A DNA stretch of 5,069 bases from Gemmatimonadota bacterium. Its GTDB lineage: Bacteria > Gemmatimonadota > Gemmatimonadetes > Gemmatimonadales > GWC2-71-9. Under the pieces are notes generated by a model that ran no database searches, was not told where the DNA came from, and saw nothing but the letters and a program-made list of their open reading frames with translations. Position numbers and translations under genes: made by a program. The stretch spans positions 1 to 5,069 of the forward strand of contig JANYCP010000205.1 of the NCBI GenBank assembly GCA_025360265.1, in the 5' to 3' direction. Below, piece after piece: positions 1 to 5,069 of this stretch (position 1 is its first letter; each line of letters opens with the position of its first letter).

Positions 1-816
1 GCCAGATCCGACAATGGCAAATCGCGCGTCGCGGAGCGAACGTGTGCCGAGCAGCCGTTGCACGATGACATGATCAGTACCATGCGACGCGGCGGAGAGC
101 AGTGCACCGCCAATCAACCCGCCGAGAAAGGTGTATGGCTCGGTGAACGAGAAGTGAAAGTTGAACAAATGGAGCTTGTTCGCGGCTGCCGCTGCAGTCC
201 ATGCCGGTCCGATGCCGCCGGCGAGTCGTGTGGCGATCAGCAGCGCCGCGATGCCGCCGGCGAGGTAGACGCAGAGCTGGATGACGTCGGCCCAGATGAC
301 TGCCTTGATGCCGCCGAGCCAGGTGTAAAACAGGGTAATGACCCCGAGCACGATGATGGCGGTGGAGATGCTCCAGCCGGTCAGGAGGGAGAGCGGTATC
401 GCGCCGGCGAACACCCGCACGCCATCGGCAAGGAAGCGGGTGATGAGAAACACCAAGGAGAGCATTCGTCGTGTCGGTGCACCAAACCGCGCTTCGAGTC
501 GCGCGTATGCCGTATCCGGTTCGCCGCGGAAATACCCGGGCAAGAGCCAGATCGCGATGCCGATCCGGCCGAAGACGTAACCGATTGGTAATTGAAGAAA
601 GGTGAGATCGCCGCGGGCGGCGATGCCGGGGACGGAGATGACCGTGAGCGCCGAAGTCTCGGTCGCCACGATCGAGAGCATCACCGCCCACGCCGGAAGA
701 TTTCGTGCGCCGAGAAAATAGTCCGCCGTCGACTTCTGGCCTCGCGACACCCAGAAACCCACTCCGAGTGTCGCGCTGAAGTAGACGGCGATGACGGCGA
801 TGTCGATCGGCGACAA
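1..816 (-). CDS. Sodium:solute symporter (SSS family), N-terminal part, cut at left edge
   Basis: This is an inner-membrane Na+-coupled uptake transporter; 272 codons are visible and family members usually run to about 500-600 residues, so roughly half is missing. Read from a TTG at 816, the protein opens with a hydrophobic helix (about residues 4-23). A short charged loop and the typical segment DYFLGARNLPAW (32-43) follow. The next helix carries ATETSALTVISVPG (51-64), the unwound TM1 region that contributes to substrate and Na+ sites in this family. More hydrophobic segments follow, with YTWLGGIKAVIWADVIQ in the middle, another common SSS pattern. The start is uncertain: there is no ATG or close Shine-Dalgarno near the first helix, and a rare ATT at 822 would give MRLSPID. 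The gene begins 12 bases after the Fe-S carrier stop, so coupled translation is likely. Substrate cannot be read from sequence; neighbouring peptidoglycan hydrolases make an amino sugar such as MurNAc or GlcNAc, or a peptide, reasonable guesses. Confidence 0.9.
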   Translation of the reverse strand, partial: MSPIDIAVIAVYFSATLGVGFWVSRGQKSTADYFLGARNLPAWAVMLSIVATETSALTVISVPGIAARGDLTFLQLPIGYVFGRIGIAIWLLPGYFRGEPDTAYARLEARFGAPTRRMLSLVFLITRFLADGVRVFAGAIPLSLLTGWSISTAIIVLGVITLFYTWLGGIKAVIWADVIQLCVYLAGGIAALLIATRLAGGIGPAWTAAAAANKLHLFNFHFSFTEPYTFLGGLIGGALLSAASHGTDHVIVQRLLGTRSLRDARFAIVGSG

Positions 817-828
817 TCGAATTACGCG

Positions 829-1197
829 CTACGCGTTGAAGCTGCTCCCGCAGCCACAGCCGCCGGTGGCGTTCGGATTGTTGAACGTGAAGCCGCTGCC
901 CTGCATTGCCGTGACGTAGTCGATCGTGACGCCACTGAGGTACTGGGCGGAGAATGCGTCGATGAAGACCCGGACCCCGTTGATCTCGGCGGTGATATCG
1001 TCCTCGTTGCCGTGATCCTCGATGTTCAGCGAATACTTGAACCCCGAGCAGCCACCGGGCAGCACCGATACCCGCAACCCGCCGGACTCGGCGGTGACAT
1101 TTTCGGCAGCAATAAACTTCCGCACTTCAGCGACGGCATTGTCCGTGAGGTTCAGGACAAGGCCCTCGGGGAGCGCCTGCGCAGTGGATTCGGCCAT
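829..1197 (-). CDS. erpA: A-type Fe-S cluster carrier, ErpA/IscA/HesB family
   Basis: A 122-residue cytoplasmic protein that carries iron-sulfur clusters from a scaffold to target apoproteins. All three family cysteines are present: Cys50 in PGGCSGFKY, and Cys114 and Cys116 in the C-terminal GGCGCGSSF. Other family signatures are the QYLSGVTIDY segment (85-94) and FNNPNA (105-110). The C-terminal NPNA..GCGCGSSF pattern is closer to ErpA than to classical IscA, so the symbol is the best match rather than a proven assignment. Length is slightly above the usual 105-115 because of a variable N-terminus of about 12 residues. The ATG at 1197 is supported by an AAGGAG six bases upstream. The gene sits between the AmiE-like hydrolase and the symporter on the same strand. 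It has its own ribosome binding site and perhaps its own promoter, and no functional link to peptidoglycan turnover is evident. Confidence 0.95.
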   Translation of the reverse strand: MAESTAQALPEGLVLNLTDNAVAEVRKFIAAENVTAESGGLRVSVLPGGCSGFKYSLNIEDHGNEDDITAEINGVRVFIDAFSAQYLSGVTIDYVTAMQGSGFTFNNPNATGGCGCGSSFNA

Positions 1198-1203
1198 TGG
1201 AGA

Positions 1204-1209
1204 CTCCTT
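1204..1209 (-). promoter_or_regulatory. Ribosome binding site of the Fe-S carrier gene
   Basis: AAGGAG on the minus strand, six bases before the ATG at 1197. It is the strongest Shine-Dalgarno sequence among the minus-strand genes here and fixes the start of the carrier gene. Confidence 0.85.
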
Positions 1210-1234
1210 AACAGGTGTGCCCTACCGTTAGAGA

Positions 1235-1240
1235 ATAATA
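1235..1240 (-). promoter_or_regulatory. Possible -10 element for the Fe-S carrier gene
   Basis: TATTAT on the minus strand (five of six matches to TATAAT) lies in an AT-rich patch, 1231-1244, that stands out against the GC-rich surroundings. It would place a transcription start about 30 bases before the ATG. No good -35 hexamer is present at 16-18 bases upstream, so this is a weak call based on composition and position. Confidence 0.3.
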
Positions 1241-1255
1241 ACAAGGAGGCAAATG

Positions 1256-1270
1256 CCCCGGTTCCCGAGG
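1256..1270 (-). terminator. Weak hairpin just after the AmiE-like gene, doubtful terminator
   Basis: Immediately after the hydrolase stop codon the minus-strand RNA reads CCUCGG-GAA-CCGGGG, a six-pair stem with one G-U and a three-base loop. The sequence after it is U-richer (CAUUUGCCUCCUUGUUAUU) but lacks an uninterrupted U run. It may attenuate transcription into the Fe-S carrier gene, but it is not a convincing intrinsic terminator. Confidence 0.2.
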
Positions 1271-2509
1271 TCAGCGGCGCGCCGCAGCGTCCCGGGGAAG
1301 GGCATCGGGAAAGAGGCTCCGCATTACGGCGTCCGCCACTACACTCCGGATCGGGCCAAACTTCGGGGTGTTTCGGGTCGGGTTCACCCGGTTGGTCAGC
1401 AGGACGATCACAATCTCGCGTTCGGGGTCAATCCAGATTGACGTCCCGGTGAACCCAGTGTGGCCGAAGCTGCGGGACGACATAATCGTCCCTGCGGACG
1501 AAATTCCCGATGGCGTGTCCCAGCCCAAGGCGCGCGACGATCCGAGTGGATGGTCCTGCTTCAATGTCCAGGTCAGGAACTCGGCGGGCGGTTGCACCGT
1601 TCCACCCACCTTTCGCCCAAGTGCTCCGGCGAGCGCCCATTCGCTGAATCGCAAGGCATCTTCGGCATCGCTGAATAGTCCGGCGTGTCCCGAAACACCT
1701 CCAAGCCACCACGCGTTTTCGTCATGCACCTCACCGCGTAGCGCCATGTCTTGGTGGAACGGCACTGCCTCGACCTCTGTCGGTGCGATTTCGTCGCGCC
1801 ATCCCTTGGGCGGAAGAAAGCGCATGCGCGTGAGACCCAGCGGTTTCGCCACACGATCGGCGAAAAGATGGTCGAGTCGCGTGTGATAAAGTTTTTCCAG
1901 CATTGCGGCGAGCGTGATGGCGCTGATGTCGGAATAGACAAACCTGGCCCCGGGAATCGTGTCGAGATTCGCCGCGAGTGCGCGCTTGATCGCATCGCTG
2001 CGATCGGGCGAGCCTTTCCAGAGCGGCGGGACCGGGTCGGGCGGTAGTCCGGCGTCATGCAACAACAGGTCTCGCACCGTGACCTGCGACTTCGCTCCCT
2101 TGCCGGCAGCGAAGTCCGGCAGGTATCGCACAACGGGTGAGTCGATCTCGAGGCGACCCTCGTCGACGGCCATCATCGCAAGCGTGGTCAGTGCCACGAC
2201 TTTGGTGAGCGACGCCATGTCGTACAGCGTGCGGCCATCCGGTGGCCGCTGATCGTCAACCGCCAGTTGCCCGACTGCGTGTACGAAGCGTTCGCCGCGC
2301 ACTGACACCGCGAGTACCGCTCCGGGCGCTGCACCGGCTGCGATCGCCGAATCAAGCACGCGGGCCGCCGGAGCGAGTCGCATCGAGAGGGCTGCGCTGA
2401 CTGGAATGGGATCGGTGCGAGGGGGCTGCGATGGCGTGCAGGACAGGAGAGCTGCCGTCACGAGCGCCGCTCGTGACGGGCCACTGAGCTTGCGGCGACT
2501 GAAGGTCAA
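1271..2509 (-). CDS. Exported serine hydrolase of beta-lactamase fold, AmiE-like MurNAc-L-Ala amidase candidate
   Basis: This 412-residue protein has the penicillin-binding/class C beta-lactamase fold (about residues 50-400). The SxxK motif is Ser100-Leu-Thr-Lys103, with Ser100 as nucleophile. The second motif is Tyr192-Ser-Asp194, in place of the YxN of true beta-lactamases, and the third is His350-Thr-Gly352. GVSGHAGLFS (271-280) is typical of the group found beside or fused to NagZ. B. subtilis AmiE (YbbE), from a nagZ-amiE-namZ cluster, removes stem peptides from MurNAc; the same role here is inferred from motifs and neighbours. The start is the TTG at 2509, which overlaps the nagZ stop; an upstream extension to the ATG at 2638 would only be antisense-like sequence inside nagZ. 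The N-terminus has basic SRRK (4-7), a short hydrophobic stretch (14-22) and LLSC ending at Cys24, a lipoprotein signal. A less specific esterase or D-peptidase is the alternative. Confidence 0.88.
   Translation of the reverse strand: MTFSRRKLSGPSRAALVTAALLSCTPSQPPRTDPIPVSAALSMRLAPAARVLDSAIAAGAAPGAVLAVSVRGERFVHAVGQLAVDDQRPPDGRTLYDMASLTKVVALTTLAMMAVDEGRLEIDSPVVRYLPDFAAGKGAKSQVTVRDLLLHDAGLPPDPVPPLWKGSPDRSDAIKRALAANLDTIPGARFVYSDISAITLAAMLEKLYHTRLDHLFADRVAKPLGLTRMRFLPPKGWRDEIAPTEVEAVPFHQDMALRGEVHDENAWWLGGVSGHAGLFSDAEDALRFSEWALAGALGRKVGGTVQPPAEFLTWTLKQDHPLGSSRALGWDTPSGISSAGTIMSSRSFGHTGFTGTSIWIDPEREIVIVLLTNRVNPTRNTPKFGPIRSVVADAVMRSLFPDALPRDAAARR
2506..2509 (-). other. Overlapping stop/start TTGA joining nagZ to the hydrolase gene
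   Basis: The minus strand reads TTGA: TTG starts the hydrolase gene and TGA ends nagZ. This is the familiar ATGA-type overlap with TTG as start codon. Only a G-rich stretch, without a clear Shine-Dalgarno, precedes it, so the hydrolase is probably translated by reinitiation after nagZ. The two genes must share a transcript. Confidence 0.75.
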
Positions 2510-4266
2510 TGACCCGCCCGCTGCAGCCCGGTACCGATTGTTCCGCCGTTCGGGATCAGGATCGGCGATTTGCCGGTGATCGCTGTCCCGCTCAATGCAT
2601 TGGCAACTGCCGACTCGCTGCTCGCGCTGCCAGTCCACGCCAGCAAATAGCTCGGCACGCTGGGGACCTGCGAGATGAGGTACGGTGATCCGAACGACAC
2701 GAGCACGGTCGGCTGCCGTGCGGCGAGGGCGTTGATCATCAGCTCGGCGCCGGTCGGCAGGGCAATGGTGCCTTTGCCGGAACTCACGCGCACCGACGCT
2801 GCGATCAACGCAACGGTCGACCGATCGATCGACCGAAGCAGCGAGTCGCGTGTTGTCGCGTCGGCGGTCAGCGGCACTGTCACCTGCCGAATGGTGAATC
2901 CCTTGCGCCGAAGGTCGGTCGTGAGTGTCACGCCAAGTGTGATCCCCGATTCGGACATGACGACCAGCGTCACTGCCTGTGGTGCGGTGCGCATCCGGTC
3001 GACAATGCCGGTAGAGTCCTTGAGCAGCACGATGGAGCGTTGCGTGGCGTCCATCCCGATCTGGCGGAATTCTGTTCGACCGACAACACTCGACACACGA
3101 TTCAGGTCCACTTCGCGGTGTTGAAAGAGTCCCAGCTGCTCTTTCATCGTAAGAATTTTGCGAACCGACTGATCGACACGGGCGAGGGTGATTCGCCCAG
3201 ACTCCACGGCCCGGACCATCGCGTCAATCGCCTGCCCGACGTCCGTCGGCATCAGCAGCAGGTCCGATCCGGCGAGGAACGCGAGCACCGGCGCCTCGTC
3301 GGCGCCAACTTCCTTGACGATTGCTCCCATCTGCAGTGCATCGGTTGCGATGATCCCCTTGAACTGCAGCGAGTCACGGAGGATCCCAGTGAGCACCGGC
3401 GGCGAAAGTGTGCCGGGGCGCTGTTGTCCCGGATCGAGCGCCGGGAGTGCGATGTGGGCCGACATGACGGCATCGACGCCCGCGCCGATCGCCGCGCGAA
3501 ATGGCACAAGTTCGAGCGTATCGAACCGGTTCCACCCAGCCGTGATCGTGGGAAGGGACAGGTGCGAGTCGGTTTCGGTATCGCCGTGACCGGGAAAGTG
3601 CTTGGCTGTGGCGAACATGCCGTTGTCGCGGATGCCGTGAATTGTCGCACTGACCAGGCGTGCTACGGCGTGCGGATCGCCGCCGAACGACCGCGTATTG
3701 ATGATCGGGTTGTTTGGATTGCTGTTGACGTCGGCGACCGGCGCGAAGGCCAGGTGGATCCCGACGGCCCGCCCTTCGAGCGCAGTGATGCGCCCCATCT
3801 GGTAGGCGTCGTCCTCACGACCGCTGGCGCCGATCCCCATCTGGGTCGGGAACGCCGTCCCGCCGGTCGAAAACCTGAACGTCGTGCCGCCCTCGAGGTC
3901 GCTGGCCACCAAGAGGGGGAGTGGCGCGGCGCGCTGCAAGGCATTCAACTTCGCTGCAATCTCGGTGGGCGACCCGATCGAGATGATGATGCCCCCGACC
4001 CGGTCGGTGTTCACCCACTTGAGCGCCTGGGCCATCTCGGTTGCATCAACCGGCTCGTAGCCACCGAGCAGCCAGGGCATGATGAGTTGAGCGATCTTGT
4101 CGCGCAGCGGCAGCGAATCAACGAGGTGCTGGACGTGGGCCGTGGCTGCAGGTGTCATCGGAAAGAAGGGAGTCCCCGCAACTGGCGCGGGACTTGGCTG
4201 TGCAACTTGACGTGCGCATGAGGCAGTCAGCGCCAGGGCGACAAACAGCGAGAGGGATCGATGCAT
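2506..4266 (-). CDS. nagZ: Exported GH3 beta-N-acetylglucosaminidase, NagZ type
   Basis: This 586-residue glycoside hydrolase family 3 enzyme is predicted to remove terminal beta-linked GlcNAc from GlcNAc-MurNAc fragments. The catalytic domain covers about residues 45-380. It has DLEGG (123-127), APVADVNSNPNNP (175-187) and KHFPGHGD (222-229), followed by Asp233-Ser-His235, the Asp-His pair that acts as acid/base in NagZ enzymes. The nucleophile is Asp309 in IIATDALQMGAI. A second domain (about 405-580) matches the C-terminal GH3 domain of B. subtilis NagZ, which the short E. coli enzyme lacks. The ATG at 4266 gives a clean export signal, MHRSLSLFVALALTASC, with Cys17 as possible lipidation site (Thr at -3 is not ideal); the frame stays open to 4527 but is antisense to namZ there. 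No Shine-Dalgarno precedes the ATG. It is cotranscribed with the AmiE-like gene. Export suggests action in the periplasm or at an outer membrane, unlike cytoplasmic E. coli NagZ. Confidence 0.95.
   Translation of the reverse strand: MHRSLSLFVALALTASCARQVAQPSPAPVAGTPFFPMTPAATAHVQHLVDSLPLRDKIAQLIMPWLLGGYEPVDATEMAQALKWVNTDRVGGIIISIGSPTEIAAKLNALQRAAPLPLLVASDLEGGTTFRFSTGGTAFPTQMGIGASGREDDAYQMGRITALEGRAVGIHLAFAPVADVNSNPNNPIINTRSFGGDPHAVARLVSATIHGIRDNGMFATAKHFPGHGDTETDSHLSLPTITAGWNRFDTLELVPFRAAIGAGVDAVMSAHIALPALDPGQQRPGTLSPPVLTGILRDSLQFKGIIATDALQMGAIVKEVGADEAPVLAFLAGSDLLLMPTDVGQAIDAMVRAVESGRITLARVDQSVRKILTMKEQLGLFQHREVDLNRVSSVVGRTEFRQIGMDATQRSIVLLKDSTGIVDRMRTAPQAVTLVVMSESGITLGVTLTTDLRRKGFTIRQVTVPLTADATTRDSLLRSIDRSTVALIAASVRVSSGKGTIALPTGAELMINALAARQPTVLVSFGSPYLISQVPSVPSYLLAWTGSASSESAVANALSGTAITGKSPILIPNGGTIGTGLQRAGH
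4250..4256 (+). promoter_or_regulatory. Ribosome binding site of namZ
   Basis: GAGAGGG lies four bases before the ATG at 4261 and supports that start. It sits within the first codons of the divergent nagZ, in the signal-peptide region on the opposite strand, so the namZ leader is antisense to the nagZ coding start. Confidence 0.6.
4261..4266. other. Palindromic ATGCAT holding both divergent start codons
   Basis: The hexamer is its own reverse complement. ATG at 4261-4263 starts namZ on the plus strand, and ATG at 4266-4264 starts nagZ on the minus strand. Both genes therefore begin MH and are separated by no bases. Each start is supported by an export signal immediately after it. Confidence 0.7.
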
Positions 4267-5069
4267 TACAGTCGCTTTGAAAAAGTTGTGGTGTTCATTG
4301 GCGTCCTGACTGCAGCATGCGCCGGCGCCATTGCTGCGCCAGTGCCCCAACGGCCGACTGTGCTCCCCGGCATTGACGTCGCACTTGCGGACTCCGTTGC
4401 CCTGCTTCGCGGCAAGCGGGTCGGGTTTGTGACCAACGTTGCCGCCGTCGATGCCAGGGGTGTCAGCGCGATCACGCGGCTGCGCGCCGGTGGCATCAAG
4501 ATTGTCGCACTGTTCGCCCCAGAGCACGGTCTGACTGAGTCGGCCGCGCCGGGCGAACAGGTCGGGTCAACGGTCGATCCAGGCACCAACACTCCAATCT
4601 ACTCGCTGTATGGACGGACCATCGCTCCCACCGACAGCATGCTGGCGGGTATCGATGTGATGGTGGTCGACCTCCCCGACGTCGGTGCGCGCTACTACAC
4701 CTACCTCGCAACAACCGTCGAGGTGTTGAAGGCAGCTGGCGCGCACCGAATTCCCGTCGTAATCCTCGACCGGCCCAATCCGATCGGTGGAACGGTGCAG
4801 GGCAACGTGCTGGACACCGCGTTCACGTCGATGGTCGGCCGCCTCGCCGTACCGATGCGGCACGGCCTCACCCTCGGCGAAGAGGCGCGACTGGCACAAT
4901 CCGATCTCCACATCAATGTCGACTTGCGCGTCGTGCCGGTCGCCAATTGGCATCGCAATCAGTATTTCGAGGAGACTGGCTTGCCGTTCCGTGCGCCGAG
5001 CCCGAATCTGCAGGACGTCGAGGCGTTGTTCGACTACCCCGGGACCTGCCTGTTCGAAGGAACCGCATT
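4261..5069 (+). CDS. namZ: DUF1343 exo-beta-N-acetylmuramidase, NamZ type (GH171), cut at right edge
   Basis: 269 codons plus two bases are visible; relatives are about 400 residues, so roughly a third is missing. NamZ of B. subtilis (YbbC) releases terminal MurNAc from the non-reducing end of peptidoglycan fragments and works with NagZ and AmiE. Family landmarks appear in order: GKRVGFVTN (51-59), LFAPEHGL (84-91) with the strongly conserved Glu88, PIYSLYG (112-118), DVGARYYTYLATT (140-152), LDRPNPIGG (169-177), VPMRHGLTLGE (197-207), APSPNL (245-250) and YPGTCLFEGT (259-268). Glu88 is the likely catalytic residue by analogy, not shown here. DLPDVG (137-142) has Pro where I recall Gln in many relatives. 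The ATG at 4261 has a ribosome binding site and gives a signal peptide: MHYSRFEK, a hydrophobic stretch to about residue 26, then either cleavage after AIAA or lipidation at Cys20 (TAAC). It is divergent from nagZ. Confidence 0.95.
   Translation, partial: MHYSRFEKVVVFIGVLTAACAGAIAAPVPQRPTVLPGIDVALADSVALLRGKRVGFVTNVAAVDARGVSAITRLRAGGIKIVALFAPEHGLTESAAPGEQVGSTVDPGTNTPIYSLYGRTIAPTDSMLAGIDVMVVDLPDVGARYYTYLATTVEVLKAAGAHRIPVVILDRPNPIGGTVQGNVLDTAFTSMVGRLAVPMRHGLTLGEEARLAQSDLHINVDLRVVPVANWHRNQYFEETGLPFRAPSPNLQDVEALFDYPGTCLFEGTA

Larger units (their letters stand above)
1204..1248 (-). promoter_or_regulatory. Inverted repeat that could mask the Fe-S carrier RBS
   Basis: On the minus strand, CUCCUU (complement of 1243-1248) is perfectly complementary to the AAGGAG ribosome binding site (1204-1209). 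A G-U pair can extend the stem to seven, and the loop between the arms is about 33 bases. In a transcript reading through from the upstream hydrolase gene, this pairing would hide the ribosome binding site. A transcript starting inside the loop would lack the masking arm. The complementarity is seen directly; a regulatory role is inference, and six base pairs could arise by chance. Confidence 0.3.

Noticed and set aside
1253..1441. Plus-strand 62-codon frame with AAGGAGG three bases before its ATG.
   Set aside because: It is antisense to the 3' end of the hydrolase gene, has no recognisable protein features, and its Shine-Dalgarno match is the complement of the CCUCCUU in the carrier leader. 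Spacing is also short. Likely chance.
592..1452. Long plus-strand open frame of 286 codons.
   Set aside because: It runs antisense through the symporter start, the Fe-S carrier and the hydrolase end. Its composition is Arg/Asp/Gly-rich as expected for GC-rich antisense frames, with no domain motifs.
2510..2638. Upstream extension of the hydrolase frame to an ATG at 2638.
   Set aside because: It would overlap the conserved nagZ C-terminus by over 130 bases and place the lipoprotein signal about 67 residues in; the TTG at 2509 fits better.
2814..2835. Inverted repeat CGGTCGA ... TCGACCG with an eight-base centre containing GATCGA.
   Set aside because: It lies inside the nagZ coding sequence and is explained by Asp-Arg-Ser codons in GC-rich DNA; nothing nearby suggests an operator or terminator.
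4207..4212. TTGACG, a possible -35 element for namZ.
   Set aside because: No -10-like hexamer lies at 16-18 bases downstream on the plus strand, and the bases encode conserved-position signal-region residues of nagZ.
3040..4221. Long plus-strand open frame of 393 codons.
   Set aside because: It is entirely antisense to the well-supported nagZ, with no motif, RBS or export signal; a typical shadow frame in GC-rich DNA.
4263..4268. TGTAAT on the minus strand overlapping the nagZ ATG, similar to a -10 element.
   Set aside because: Transcription from it would begin downstream of the ATG and so exclude the start codon; no suitable -35 precedes it.
4267..4527. Upstream extension of the nagZ frame to an ATG at 4527.
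   Set aside because: The extra residues are antisense to conserved NamZ sequence and would bury the export signal that begins at the ATG at 4266.

Overview
The window looks like chromosomal DNA of a GC-rich, Gram-negative-type bacterium. Gene content, exported lipoprotein-like enzymes and overall protein style suggest Gemmatimonadota or a relative. That placement is an inference from general resemblance, not from a marker gene. Coding density is very high: five protein genes cover nearly everything, and the only real gap is about 73 bases. No RNA gene, mobile element, CRISPR array or phage gene is visible.

Layout, left to right: (1) 1-816, minus strand, the N-terminal part of a sodium:solute symporter (SSS family), cut by the left edge. 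(2) 829-1197, minus, an A-type Fe-S carrier (ErpA/IscA/HesB family). (3) 1198-1270, a short AT-richer leader with the carrier's ribosome binding site and possible regulatory structure. (4) 1271-2509, minus, an exported serine hydrolase of the beta-lactamase/AmiE type. (5) 2506-4266, minus, an exported GH3 beta-N-acetylglucosaminidase (NagZ type), whose stop codon overlaps the start of gene 4. (6) 4261-5069, plus, the N-terminal two thirds of a DUF1343/GH171 exo-beta-N-acetylmuramidase (NamZ type), cut by the right edge.

Read together, NamZ, NagZ and the AmiE-like hydrolase are the same three activities that Bacillus subtilis groups for stepwise digestion of peptidoglycan fragments: release of terminal MurNAc, release of terminal GlcNAc, and cleavage of stem peptide from MurNAc. 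All three have N-terminal export signals, so the digestion is predicted to occur outside the cytoplasm. The nearby symporter is a candidate importer of a released sugar or peptide. The Fe-S carrier between them is a housekeeping gene with no obvious link.

The most unusual structural point is the nagZ/namZ junction. The best-supported start codons of the two divergent genes lie back to back in one palindromic ATGCAT hexamer, with no intergenic DNA, so any promoter or leader for one gene must lie inside the other.
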